Of a stretch of 64,000 bases of DNA, positions 24,100 to 35,578 are shown piece after piece; positions within the stretch are counted from its first letter, which is position 1; the number at the start of each line of letters is the position of its first letter. The notes beneath the pieces are model-generated. The model was not told the DNA's origin, did not search any database, and was given only the letters and a program-made list of their open reading frames with translations. Source of the stretch: Cordia subcordata. Taxonomy: Eukaryota > Streptophyta > Magnoliopsida > Boraginales > Cordiaceae. A program made the translations under genes and the position numbers. The DNA is taken from assembly GCA_028554755.1 (NCBI GenBank), contig JAPTOF010000021.1, positions 4,017,501 through 4,081,500 of the forward strand, given 5' to 3'.

Positions 24100-24760
24100 G
24101 ATCACCTTAGGGAGATAAAGATCAATATGCCTCTTTTGGATGTACTTCAATAAATTTCAACATATGCCAAATTTTTGAAGGATTTGTATGTTAGGAAGAG
24201 AAAGAACTCCCACATTCCAAAGAAGATGAGACTCACAAAGAAAATGAGTAGTATTTGTATTAGGGGCCTTCCACCCAAGTTTAGAGATCCTGGAGCATTT
24301 ATCATTTCTTGCATTATTAATGATCATCAGGTAGACCATGCCCCTTTAGATCTAGAATTTAGTGTCAATCTCATTTTCTATGACGTGTATAAGCGTTTAG
24401 GTTTTGAGGAGTTGACTCCCACCAATGTCACCCTTTTAATTAGCGAATAAGTCTAAGAGGCATCCTAGAAGGATAATTGAGGATGTTATGGTAAAAGTGG
24501 AAGAATTTCTATTCCCCATAGATTTTATTATTTTAAACATAGACTCAGGACCTGACACTAAAAGCATGACACTAATTCTTTTGGTGAGACCTTTTCTAGC
24601 AACAATAGATGTTATTATACATTGTAGGACTGGCATGCTTGCTTTAACTTTTAGAAAGAAGAGGACTAAGCTGAAGATGGCTGAGGTAGCCAACCGAGTG
24701 AGTAGAGATTGTGATAAGGATGAGTGCTTTATAGTAGATGTTATTGACTCATGAGTTAAG
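24100..24760 (+). pseudogene. Retropepsin (protease) region of the gypsy pol
   Basis: The frame gives YAKFLKDLYVRKRK, then PPKFRDPGAFIISCIINDH and LDLEFSVNLIFYDVYKRLGF (about 24346-24405). This corresponds to the plant gypsy protease with catalytic D-L/T-G-A-S, here altered to DLEFS, followed by VEEFLFPIDFIILNID and RPFLATIDVIIHCRTGM. The altered active-site motif and a frameshift near 24450 indicate loss of function. Confidence 0.8.
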
Positions 24761-26560
24761 GAATATACTCTCTCTATGTCTTCTATGAGAATAAGCTTGC
24801 TGAACTTGAAGATATCTTGGCTCACTTTGATTCTGAATCATTTGTGCGTGAGTTTGTTGCTTTAACTTTAATCTCTGCTAAATATGGTTTTGAGGAGGCC
24901 TTTGAGACCTATCCTTCCCTTTCTGAAGATATAAGTTCCAATTCTCTCTCTGTTAAGTCTCCACCAACTTTGGAGCTAAAACCATTGCTTGAGCACCTTC
25001 AATATGTATTTTTAAGACCCGACGAGACTTTCCCTATGATAATTGCTTTTTATCTTTCTGCGGAGTGTGAGGTAAGATTGTTAGAAGTTCTTAAAGAACA
25101 CAAAAAGGCAATAGGTTAGATAATTGCTGATTTAAAGGAAATAAACCCTTCAGGTTGTATGCATAAGATTCATCTAGAAGAAGGTACGGCATGCTCATGA
25201 GATACACAGGAGATTGAACTGACAAATGAGTGAAGTTGTGAGAAAAGAGATCATTAAGTTCTTAAAGATAGGTATAATTTATTTGATCTCTAATAATAAG
25301 TGAGTTAGTCTTGTTCAAGTTGTACAGAAGAAATATGGAATCACGGTGGTAGAGAATGTTAAAGGTGAGTTGATTTCTACTCATATACCCATAGGTTGGA
25401 GAATGTGCATAGGCTATAGGAAACTCAACTCTAGTACTAGGAAAGATCATTTCCCGTTGCCCTTCTTTGACCAGATTTTTGATAGAGTAGCCGGTCACGA
25501 TTATTTTGGATGGGTATTCAGGATACAATCACATCCCTGTGATTCCCCAGGATCAAGAGAAAACCATTTTCATCTGGCCCTATGGCACATTTGCTTATAA
25601 GAGAATGCCATTCGGTCTATGCAATGTGTTTACCATTTTCTAAAGGCATATAATGGCTATCTTTTCTAACATGATTGAAAGGTACTTAGAGATTTTCATG
25701 GATGATGTTTTAGTCTTTGGGATGAACTTTGATTAATGCCTTAGTTACCTGTCTTTAGAGTTGGACCATTGCATTGAGATAAATCTGTTGTTGAGTAGGG
25801 AGTAATCACATTTTATGGTGCAAAAAGGAATAATTCTAGATCATGTAGTGTCTTTTGATAGTATCCAGGTTAACCCAACCAAAGTAGAGCTTATAAAGAA
25901 ATTGCCTGTCCCTAAGTCTACTAAAGATGTGAGATCCTTCCTTGGCCATGCAGGTTTCTATCATAGGTTCATTAAGGATTTTAGCCAGATTGCCTATCCA
26001 TTATCTAGGCTTTTAGCACAAGATATTCCATTTGTGTTTGATGATAAGTGCACTAGAGCTTTTGATAGGCTTAAATCCTTGCTTTGCTTTTCCCCTATCA
26101 TCTAAACGTCTGATTACAAACTCTTTTTTGAGATTATATGCGATGCATCTGATTATGTCATATGAGCTATATTAGGACAACATAAGGATAAATTGCCATG
26201 TGTGATCTACTACACTAACAGGACCTTGGATGATGCGTAAAAGAACTATACTACCATTGAAAAAGAACTGCTAGCCATAGTCTTTGCCATTGATAAGGTT
26301 CGATCATACATTCTAGGGTTGAAAGTGATCGTATACACGGATAATGATGCTTTACAATATTTGCTTACAAAAACGGATGCTAAACCCTAATTGATCCGTT
26401 AGATGTTGTTACTTCAAGAATTTGATTTGGATATAAGAGACAAGAAGGGGAGTGAGAACTCAATTGCTGATCATTTGTCATGGTTAGTCCTTGACTCTCA
26501 TGCTGACCTTCTCTTGATTAATGATAAATTTCCTAATGAACAGCCCTTTGCTATATCTGA
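24760..26560 (+). pseudogene. Reverse transcriptase and RNase H region of the gypsy pol
   Basis: The stop-ridden frame includes the spacer block LELKPLLEHLQYVFL (about 24970-25015), the RT core WRMCIGYRKLNSSTRKDHFP (about 25396-25455), and FAYKRMPFGLCNV followed by the catalytic box EIFMDDVLVFG (about 25690-25720; the plant-gypsy FxDD variant). The connection domain PVPKSTKDVRSFLGHAGFYH (about 25905-25965) is next, then RNase H wording (ICDASDY, YTTIEKELLAIVFAIDKVRS, VYTDNDALQYL, IADHLS). Integrity is lost through many stops. Confidence 0.9.
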
Positions 26561-27691
26561 TCGCACCCTCTGATTTGCTCATATTGTTAACTATTTGGTA
26601 GTAAAAGAATTTCCATCTCAATAGGATAAGGTAGAACGGGATCGTTTCATGTCACTGGGAAAACATTTTATTTGGAAAAATCCCTATCTCTTTAAGGTTT
26701 GTGTCGATCATGTGATCCGAAGATGTTTGTCAAAAGAGAAGTTTGATAGCATTTTGAGTTTCTGCCATGGAGAAACCTGTGGTGGCCATTTTGGAGAGAC
26801 AGTTGCTAAGGTCCTTTAGTGTGGTTTTTTCTGGTCCACCTTATTTAAGGATGCCCAAGAGTTATGTAAAAAGTGTTATCGATGTCAGTAGTTTGGGTCT
26901 ATTTCTAGGCGAGATATGATGCCTCTTTCACCAATGCTGTTTTATGAGATATTTGATGTATGAGGCATTGATTTTATAGGTCATTTTCCTCCCTTCTTTG
27001 GGTATACTTACATTCTTGTGGCCGTAGATATGTGTCCAAGTGGGTAGAGGAGGTGGCTACTCAAACTAATGACCATAAGATGGCGGTAAAGTTTATTAAG
27101 GAACATATCTTTTCTAGGTTTGGAGTGCCTTATGTGATTTTGATTGATGGTGGAACGTATTTTCACCACTAGAGGCTTTATTAAGGAAATATTGGGTCCG
27201 TTATAAGATTGCAACACCCTATCACTTGCAAATGAGTGGACAAGTTGAAGTGTCGAATAGGGAGATAGAGTCTATCTTGCAAAAAACGGTTAGGCCTGAT
27301 CATAAGGATTGATTTAGTAGGTTACATGATGCATTATAGGCCTACCATACAGCTTTTAAGACCTCTATTGGCATATCTCCATATAGATTGGTATATGGTG
27401 AAACGTGTCACCCACCTATTGTGAACACTGCACATATTGGGCTATCAAGGCTTTGAATTTTGACATGCAACGTACAAGTGAGGAAAGAAAATTGGCCTTA
27501 AGTGAGTCAAAGGAACTGCACTTTGAAGCATATGAGAATGCAATACTTTACAAGGAGAGGATGAAGAGAATTCATGATCAATCCGTTCTTAGGAAATCCT
27601 TTGCCCCTTCAGATAAAGTTTGCTTTTTAACTCAAAATTGAAGTTCTTTTCTAGAAAGTTGAGGACTAAATGGGATGGACTACACGAGATG
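26560..27691 (+). pseudogene. Integrase region of the gypsy pol
   Basis: The zinc-binding segment reads CHGETCGGHFGETVAKVL followed by CKKCYRCQ (about 26763-26890). The catalytic core follows: EIFDV*GIDFIGHFPP (first Asp region, about 26948-26995), [33 protein letters not shown] (second Asp region, about 27090-27150) and AYHTAFKTSIGISPYRLVYG (about 27340-27400). Stops and frameshifts throughout. The reading is cut at 27691 by a solo LTR and continues at 29306. Confidence 0.85.
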
Positions 27692-29305
27692 TGATATCAC
27701 TATTTGAGCACAAGCTTAAATAGCCCGCAAGTGCACGGGACGTGTGTAGTACAGTGTGTGCAAGTGCAGGGTCGAATCCACAGGGAGGCTACCTTAGTTT
27801 AGTCTCTATGTGCTCGGGTGCCTTAAACTAGCTACGTGCGTGTATGTACTTACTTTAGGATGAAAGGGAGCTCGGAAAAAGGAAAATAAAAACTAATCTA
27901 TGGAGGAACTTAAGGGAACCAAACTAAGGAAGGAAACAATAATAAAGAAGAAGGGGACCTAAGGCGATTGCATTGCAACAAGACTTGGGCTATGATAACA
28001 GATGATGTCTATCTAAGGCTCAGGACTTCTATTGCCGTTGTGTTGATCGGGGGCTCTCTTAACCAATACTAGTGGTTCAACCCGTTAGCTGGATTTAAAG
28101 CTAAGGGCCAATCCCTCCTAGCCTACGCAATCCGTGCTTAGAACTTATCCTCTTGGCTGGATTTAAAGCCAAGGACTAGCACCTAAACACTACGTGACAT
28201 TAAGGCTCAATTAACCAACACTAACGTGGGTGAGGGATACTCTAGTCTAGGTTAACTTATTCACTTGGCTGGATTTAAAGCCAAGGACTAACACCTAAAC
28301 TCGACTAAGCATAGCATGTAACCTATTAGCTGGATTTAAAGCTAAAGCCTACTCTACTAAGCAAAGCCACAAGATTAAGCACAATCACATCACCCATATA
28401 AGTAGATAAAAGCATTTGAAGCACAAATAACACGTGCATATTCACTTAGGCATTTTAACAAACACATAGACATGTTTGATTTCCAATACATAGACATATT
28501 GAATCATGCCATAAATTTATGTAAATAAACATGTATTAAGAGCCAAAGATCTACACAAATCCATTATTCAAAGCCCTAATCTAATATACAAGAACAATCA
28601 ACCCTAAATCTAGCCTAATCTAGCAACATATTTACAAGAAATAGAGAAAGAACAAGAAGAACTTCCCTAAATTCTTGCTTCCAAATCCGTACAAATCCTT
28701 CAAATCTTTGTTTAATGCTTCAATCCTAGCTTGGTGTAGGGTTTAGATGGTGGTTTAGGGTGTTTTGTGAAGTGGGTAAAGGGTTAGGGTTTATTAGGAT
28801 TTAAGAAATAAAAGTTCCTCCCCTCGAAATTGGGCTGAAACGAGCTTTTATAGATTTCTTCCGCGCACAGCCGGTCGACCGGCTCCTCTTTCTTGCTCGA
28901 CCGGCTTCAATCTTGATGCTCTCTGGACTGGCCGGTCGACCTAGCCGGTCGACCGGCTTCTTGAGGAACTCGACCGGCTCTAAATCTTTTATTCTCTGGA
29001 GCGACCGGTCGACCTTCTCTTCATCTAAGCCGACCGGCTGGATCAGAATACTCTCTTCTTTATTTCTTTTCTTCCGGTCTTCATCCGTTAGCTCATTTCT
29101 TCCTCGTATACGCTTGAACCCTTCCAAAACACTCCTAAAACATGGAATATAACACTTAGTATAGTATTTATGCACCTAAATACATTAAGTACGAATATTA
29201 ACAAATATGCATAAACTTTATACTAAGCGCACTCAATTATGCTCTGAACACCCTTAAATATGCATGCAAAAACTAGATGCAAACATGCATAAATGACACA
29301 CATCA
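27692..29305 (+). mobile_element. 1.6 kb solo LTR inside the gypsy element
   Basis: Begins tgatatcactatttgagc and ends atgacacacatca (TG...CA). A perfect 5 bp duplication AGATG flanks it (27687-27691 and 29306-29310); deleting one copy restores the integrase C-terminal reading (GLHEMLEAYPSRAIKIK). It contains four copies of gctggatttaaagc (28088, 28156, 28268, 28329) with flanks that vary with a compensatory look (ttagct...agctaa, cttggct...agccaag). A GC-rich block at 28865-29035 has several ccggtcgaccgg-like palindromes. No coding sequence is supported; overlapping ORFs at 28801-29175 are translations of the GC-rich block. Confidence 0.88.
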
Positions 29306-31000
29306 AGATGCTTGAGGCATACCCTTCAAGAGCAATCAAAATTAAGCACCTCAAAGAAAGATGAATTCACACAGTGAATGGTCAAAGATTGAAGGATGCA
29401 CTTGATCCGAATTCAACACGGTGTGAAATTGAGTCCATGGATCTTAAAGATCCCAAATACTCTTAATCTCTTTGTTTGCCTGGCTAAAGGCATAAAATTT
29501 AGCGCTTCCTAAGAGGCAACCTAGGGTATTTAAGTTAACTATTTTATTTTTTTAATGTTTATTTTTTTATTCCTTTTATGCTCTTTTATTATTTTTGTGA
29601 GTCAGCTTAAGTGCCTCACAAAGTTCAGAGCCTTTGTATAGGTATGTAAATAGAGTTGGCCAGAAAAAAATGAGAAGAATGAAAAAAAAACACAAAAAAG
29701 TGTTTTATTTTGCTTGATTTTTGTTCTTGGTTTTAATTTCTCATATGTTATTGCAAGTCTTTAATTGTTGTAGCTTGTTTCTATACCCCAGTCTTTGCTC
29801 CATACCAATAGCTAATGATTTATGTCTTTAGGTGATATTGTGTACTCGCTTTTCATCTATTGATCTCTGTGCTGTTTCTGTGAGATTCTATGTTTTACTA
29901 ATATACAAGAGGTTAGAGATAACTTTTAAAACATCACAGTCAAAGGTGCTGTTATTTCATCAGGTGGTCTCGTTCTATGCGCTTTACCTTTTTGTACACC
30001 CCTCTTGTGCATTTCTATTCTTTGATTGTCATATTCTTGTTATTTCTTTGTTTGAGGACAAGCAAAGTTTAGGTTTAGGGGTGCGGTAGTTAAAAATTTT
30101 TTGCAGGTTACATTATTGTAAGGTATTAAGAGTATATTTGATGAGCATTGTACTTTTCATGCTAGTTGTGGTTTGTTCTCTCTAAAAAAAAAAAGGTGAA
30201 TTTTTTCGATTTTTGTTACCCTTTGAGGTCTTGCTAGTTGTTGTGTTGAATGGAGACAATGAGGATGTATTTTAATGGGTTCTTGAATGTAATAGTAAAC
30301 TGAGTTTTGAGGAGAATTCTTGAGAAAAAAAACTACAAGGTGCAAACAACTTTAAGAATATACCTTCTTGTGCCCTCACAACTTTGTCAAAAAATGGATG
30401 TACATTAAGGGTTTTGATTTGAGTGTTGCACCTTGCATGATTTTTTTTGGTCTGCTTTAGGGTTTGAGTTTGTTTCATTGTTATGTATTAAGAAAAAATT
30501 TGAAAAAAAAATGAGAAAAAAATGAAAAAGTGAAAAAAGAAACTGAAAAAAAAAGAGAAAATGAGAAAAAAGCTAAAAAGGCAAGAAAAAAGTGGAAAAA
30601 ATGTGAAGTGTTGAATAAGTGTCCAATGACACAAGCCGTTCTTCTCTTTTGTTGTTTCATTGTATTGTGAATAAGGCTCTTCTCCTTTTGCCTCAATAAA
30701 TCATGTTATAATGGGGATTGAGCCAGTGAAATTATGTACTTTTCTTTTTCTTTGCAAAAGGGTGTATTGGAGGGCTCATAATAGTAGTGGGGGCACAAAG
30801 TATCAACACCTAGCCATGTGCATTTGTTTTGAGTCTTAGTGATATGGTGGCTTAAACATGCTTGGTCTGTTCTTGAAGGAGTGAGACCTCTTGTCAATTG
30901 AAAGGAGATTGAGTCTATGCAACCAGTAGTCTTTTGAAAAGCATGAGAATATGTTTTGAGCTAGTCTTGCTTTGAGACAAGCAAGAGATAGGTTTAGGGG
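29306..31000 (+). other. 3' non-coding part of the gypsy element with two PPT-like tracts
   Basis: After about 200 bp of integrase C-terminal remnant (ending near 29530) no coding sequence is seen. A purine tract agtttaggtttaggggtg in the context 'gaggacaagc' occurs at 30055-30083. A second tract (gagacaagcaagagataggt...ggggtg) at about 30973-31002 directly precedes the right LTR and is the functional PPT. Bases 30490-30600 are an A-rich gaaaaa repeat. Confidence 0.6.
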
Positions 31001-34000
31001 TGTTGAGGTAATTATATTATTGAGCCTATTTTAGTGATTTTTGGAATTAATTATACATTTATTTTAAAACATTTAATCACTTTAATTCTCTCTTATGTGT
31101 AGGAAAAATTGAAAAAGGAAATTGAAAAAATTGGAAGCAAGAAGAAGAAGATTGGACCAAGAAAAGGAAAGAAGATTTTTTGTTTTGGAAAAGAATACTT
31201 GAAGACTTTAGGAGAGAAAAAAGAAATAAAATTTATTGGAGAGAAAGCTTTGACAAAGTCAAAAGAAAAAGAAACAAAAAAAGAAAAAACAAAGAATTGG
31301 AAACAAAGAAAAAAGAAAGAAAGAAAGAAAAGGAAAGAAAAATTAAAAAGACAACCAAATTTTTGCCAAATCCATTATGGCCCACGGCCTTATATGTCTT
31401 AAGGGTCTTTGGTTTGTCTCCAATATAAATATGCACACAAACACACAAAGAAGAATTAGAGAGCTTGAGCAAAGAAAGGTAGACGAGTACAGTAGCTTTA
31501 AGTTTTTTTTTTCTTTTTTTCTTCGTTTCTTCTTCAATTCTTGTTTAATTTGAGAGAAGAAAATATCAGCAAATTTACAATCAAGCTACGAACAATCAGA
31601 ACAAGTTTAGGCCAAATTTATAGGGAAGCTTTCTGAAACTTTCTCTCGTATTTTTGGTTGATTGTTGTTAAATATGTCCGAGTAATTTGTTGTTTAGGTT
31701 ACGATTAATATGTGATAATTCTCGTTTTATAGTCCCAAATGTAGATAGAATATTTTGATTTGATTTATTTATGTGGTTAATTTTTTCATTATTTTTTCTG
31801 TTATTTCATTATGCTTGTAGCTGATGTTTAATAGTATATATTTGTTCAATCATATAAATACTTGTCTGAGCTTTATGGTTAAAAACCATAGGTTCTATGA
31901 TAGTTTTCTGCACATGATTAACTAATAAATTGCAATAGAATTTTAAGACAAATCTATACTTCGGCTAGATTGTCCAAATATTGCCCGTATTCTAAATAAA
32001 TAGCAGAAATTCTAGTTCTAGCTAAATTAGGAGACCTACCATATTTGGAGTCTTGCCTTATTTGTTCTCCTACCATATCTCTAGTTTTACCACATTTTGA
32101 GCATTATCATATTTATAGTACTGTCATATTCATTGTTTCTTTTCTTCTATAAATAGGGACTTTGCCTATTGTATTAGAATGAGATATAGAGACAGATTGA
32201 CAAAAGATATGAGATAGAGACCAAGAGACCCTAAAGGTGAGGAAAGTATGAGTGGCGAGGACATCTAAGCCCGAACCCTCTCTCTGTGTGTTGTATTTAT
32301 TCTTATCATAATAGAATCTTCTTGTCTGTCTGTGGATGTCGGCGAATGGCCAAGCCACATTAAAAATACTGTGTTTATCGTACTTTACATCTTTCTCTAT
32401 TTTGTTTATCTTTGTTCGAACACCCTGATTTCTCAAAAAATTGGCATCAGAGCCTGGTTTAGAGAACTGGATGCATCTTGGGGGAAAACACATTATGAGT
32501 TTTCCCGTTGTTTCATGAGTTTGCTCGGCTGCATTGATGCACGAAAAACAGAAAAGGAAAACTTGGACAAAGATTTTGGCAAAGACAAAAGGGACTAGAA
32601 CTTGCTGACCAGGGATGGAACTACATGTACTTTAGCCCCCCCCTTCAATTTACAGGGACGGTGGACTACGAAGGCGGTGGTGAAGCCCGATTGAGGAGGC
32701 AACAATTAGATTATTGCTTGGTGTAGCAGAGCTTCTTGGGTCTGTTTGTTGCAGATCGATTGAAGAAGATGGCAAAGTGTTCTGGTATAATGCTTCTCAG
32801 TGCACGGAGTTATGGTGTGCTTTGATGTGGGCCGTCAATCTGCTGGGTGTTGATGGTTTTGTTTTAGTGTCGTGCAATGCACTAGAAAAAGTTGTGGTCT
32901 AGTGGATGATTGGATGCCTGCAAGGTGGAGATTCCACAAAATGCGCGTGTAGGAGGATTCCATGCACTTTATCAAACGAGAAGTTTGACCTTGTTGACCA
33001 GAAATTTTGATTAACTTGTCCGAGCCTTGACCGGACCCAAATAGAGTTGATTGAGACCCTACCCAATGTTTTTCGACGAGCAGAATCCGATTTTGCTCTC
33101 TATTTGGCAGAATTTGACTCTGAAGTGCGTGTTTTTGGAATTTTGTCAACTTTGACTTTGGTTTTGAGTTAACCAAAGTTGACCGGGGGTTCCCAAAGGT
33201 TTTTGACGTTCTAAGTCCGAATTTACAGTCAGTTTGACCAAATTCCAAAGTGGTTGTGTGTGTTTTTAGAATGAACAAAGATGTTTCAACCTTTGGAGAG
33301 GTGTGAACATGGAAAGATTGATGAATGGATGTTTGTGTGTCTTTTTAGATGAGTACGATCACGTATTTAGTAGTTACATCATGAAGAAGTGATGAAAACA
33401 CTACACTCTTATGGTCATGTGGGCCACGTTCGTGTGGTTCCTTCTGGAGGTAGTGATCACTTATGGATACAGATTTGCGAGATGATCGGAGTATAGTCAG
33501 GAAGACGGAAAGCGTTACAATAAGGTGTCGAATGGAGAGCGGTGCGCGTCTCGTCAAAGGCATAGTTTGGAAGCTTTATGCAAAGAGTTGGGTGAACTCT
33601 TTGGGAGAAAGTTGGAGCTTTCTCAGTGTTTTCATGTGTCAAAGATTGGAGACTAATGTGTGCTACTAGGTGATTCAATCTCTATCTGTAGCTTTTGCAG
33701 AAACTTCTCAGTGGTGGTTGTCTTACTGATGTGTTGCTCTGCTTGCTTGAATGATGACAAGCTAGAGGTAGAAAACAATATGTGTGAGGGACAAGGTTTT
33801 CTATTGTGGTATTCAAATAACGAGTCTCCAAGGGGTTTTGAGTATAGACATATGAAACCACAAGAGAGACCGAGAAGCAGTAACTGAGTGTAAATTGTGG
33901 AGATTGCAGATCGTGGAGTAAGAAAACAGATAGAGTTGGGTGGCTCAAGAGTCTCGTGGAGTAGCAAGTGGAGCAATCTATGTGACTCAACAATTTGAGG

Positions 34001-35573
34001 TACATGGTAAGTTGTATCTCGAGATTGATTTGAACTACAGTGCCATGGAATAGGTAAAACTTACTGCATAAGCTCAAAAAGTACTTTTGGAGATGGCCAG
34101 AGGTAGTTAAATCATATGGATTTCAACAGATTAAGACGCTTATGTCTCTGTGATGGCAATACAATATGGCACTAAATGATGAGAGAATGAGTTGGAAGAT
34201 CTCTAGGATTTGCATTGGAGACTGATGCGGTGTCTAGGAGGGAATTGTGTGTATAGCCGAGGCTGCCACGGTGAGATTAGGGTCCTAGTCCTAGTGAGAT
34301 TCAATGAATTAGTACTACGGGTGAATATGGTGTTTTTCACATACACGGATCCGAGGAAAAGGTGGAGCAAAGAAAGCATTAGCTGTTAAGGATACTGTAG
34401 GCACTCAGAGGAGTTCCTTAGATTGATACGGAGCATTGCATATGTTGGTTCGATCTTGAGGTGATTGCAAGAGACCGAGGTGATTGCAAGAGACCGAGGT
34501 GATACCATGGAGACAAGTTCTAGCAAGTGGCTAGGGACTTAAGAGATATGCACAATGCATGGAAGTTGGCATATTGTGGGGCAGTTTAGTAGCAGCAAGA
34601 GAAATTCAAAGTTGCTGATGAGGAGCAAATATAGTCCAAGGTGGAGATTTGTTGGAATATAACTCATATTCTGAATAGATAGCAAAAATCCTAGTTTTGG
34701 CCAAATTAGCAGACCTACCATATTAGGAGTTTTATCTTATTTGTTCTCCTACCATATCTCTTGTCTTTCCATATTTGGAGCATAAACATCTAATAGTACT
34801 ACCATATTTGTTGCTTTTTGTACTTTATAAATAGGGGTTTTGCTTGAATTAGAGTGAGACATAAAGACAGAGAGACAAAAGATGTGAGATAGAGAGCGAG
34901 AGACCTTTAAAGTGAGGAGAGCGTGAGAGGTGAAGGCCTCCAGGCACGAACCCTCTCTCTGTGTGTTGTATTCGTTCTTATCATAGTGAAATTCTCTTGT
35001 CTGCCTATAGATGTAGGCTAAAGACCAACCACGTTAAAAATATTGTATCCATCGTGCTTTACATCTTTTTTTATTTTATTTATCTTCGTTCAAACATCCC
35101 GATTTTCCAACATAGATAAAGGACTTGGGGATAGAGTTGCACCTCTAAGCTAGGACTAGTTCATTGATTAATTCATTTTAGGTGTTCAATCAATTAGGCT
35201 TGCAATCTAATTTTCACAACAAAATAGGAAATAATAAATTGAGTCTGAAACTTGAATTTCACATAGGAATCCGATCCCTAAACCTGACCTGAAGAAGTTT
35301 TCAAACCTCAATTTTTGGTTTTTGTTTTTAATTAATTTTTCTTTAAGTTTGATTCTAGTTTTAGTTTAATTTTCTCAAAATCAATTTTTTATTTAAATTC
35401 TCAACAATCAGTTAGGTACTATACAAATACCTATCTGTTAGTTTTTAAAATTGCCTCCCTATGAAAAATCAATTTCGCATTTAGCGCACTACACTCCAAT
35501 AACTCATGCATGTACGAGTTAAAACTTGGCTTAAAATTTACATCTAATTTTCTATCGTAAGTCAAGCACATCA
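31001..35573 (+). repeat. Right LTR of the gypsy element (contains an insertion)
   Basis: Starts tgttgaggtaattat after the purine tract and ends gtcaagcacatca. Excising the copia-like element 31971-35112 plus one TSD copy leaves about 1.43 kb, matching the left LTR after its own insertion is removed. This size agreement supports the boundary calls. Confidence 0.88.
31971..35112 (+). mobile_element. Complete non-autonomous copia-type LTR element
   Basis: Left LTR about 31971-32440 and right LTR 34650-35112 (about 465 bp each; shared words include cgaaccctctctctgtgtgt and ataaataggg). The TSD TAGAT is perfect (31966-31970 and 35113-35117). A PBS-like ttggcatcagagcctggttt follows the left LTR (32441), complementary in type to initiator-Met tRNA. 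The PPT-like aaggtggagattt directly precedes the right LTR (about 34638-34650). The 2.2 kb interior has no gag or pol word I recognise on either strand; its longest frames are about 110-147 codons and unlike any domain known to me. It probably depends on a copia partner in trans. Confidence 0.88.
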
Positions 35574-35578
35574 GTGCC

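Larger units (their letters stand above)
19261..35573 (+). mobile_element. Athila/Tat-like Ty3/gypsy LTR retrotransposon with nested insertions
   Basis: A 16.3 kb element with TSD GTGCC (19256-19260 and 35574-35578). The left LTR is 19261-22057 and the right LTR 31001-35573; both end in gtaagtcaagcacatca/cgtaagtcaagcacatca. A PBS-like ttggcaccattgtcaggaa follows the left LTR (about 22062-22080), close to the tggcgccgttgccggg form seen in Athila/Tat elements. A purine tract ggtttagggg precedes the right LTR (30991-31000). The coding order is gag, protease, RT, RNase H, integrase, all broken by stops and frameshifts. Subtracting nested insertions leaves about 10.2 kb, normal for the group. Domain order with integrase last confirms gypsy rather than copia. 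Confidence 0.92.

Noticed and set aside
28801..29175. 124-codon frame rich in Arg/Ser/Lys
   Set aside because: It lies within the solo LTR and is a translation of the repeated GC palindromes; no protein family fits.
33345..34077. Overlapping 70-130 codon frames on both strands in the non-autonomous copia-type element
   Set aside because: They overlap antisense to each other, have no domain, and give no reason to prefer any one as coding.
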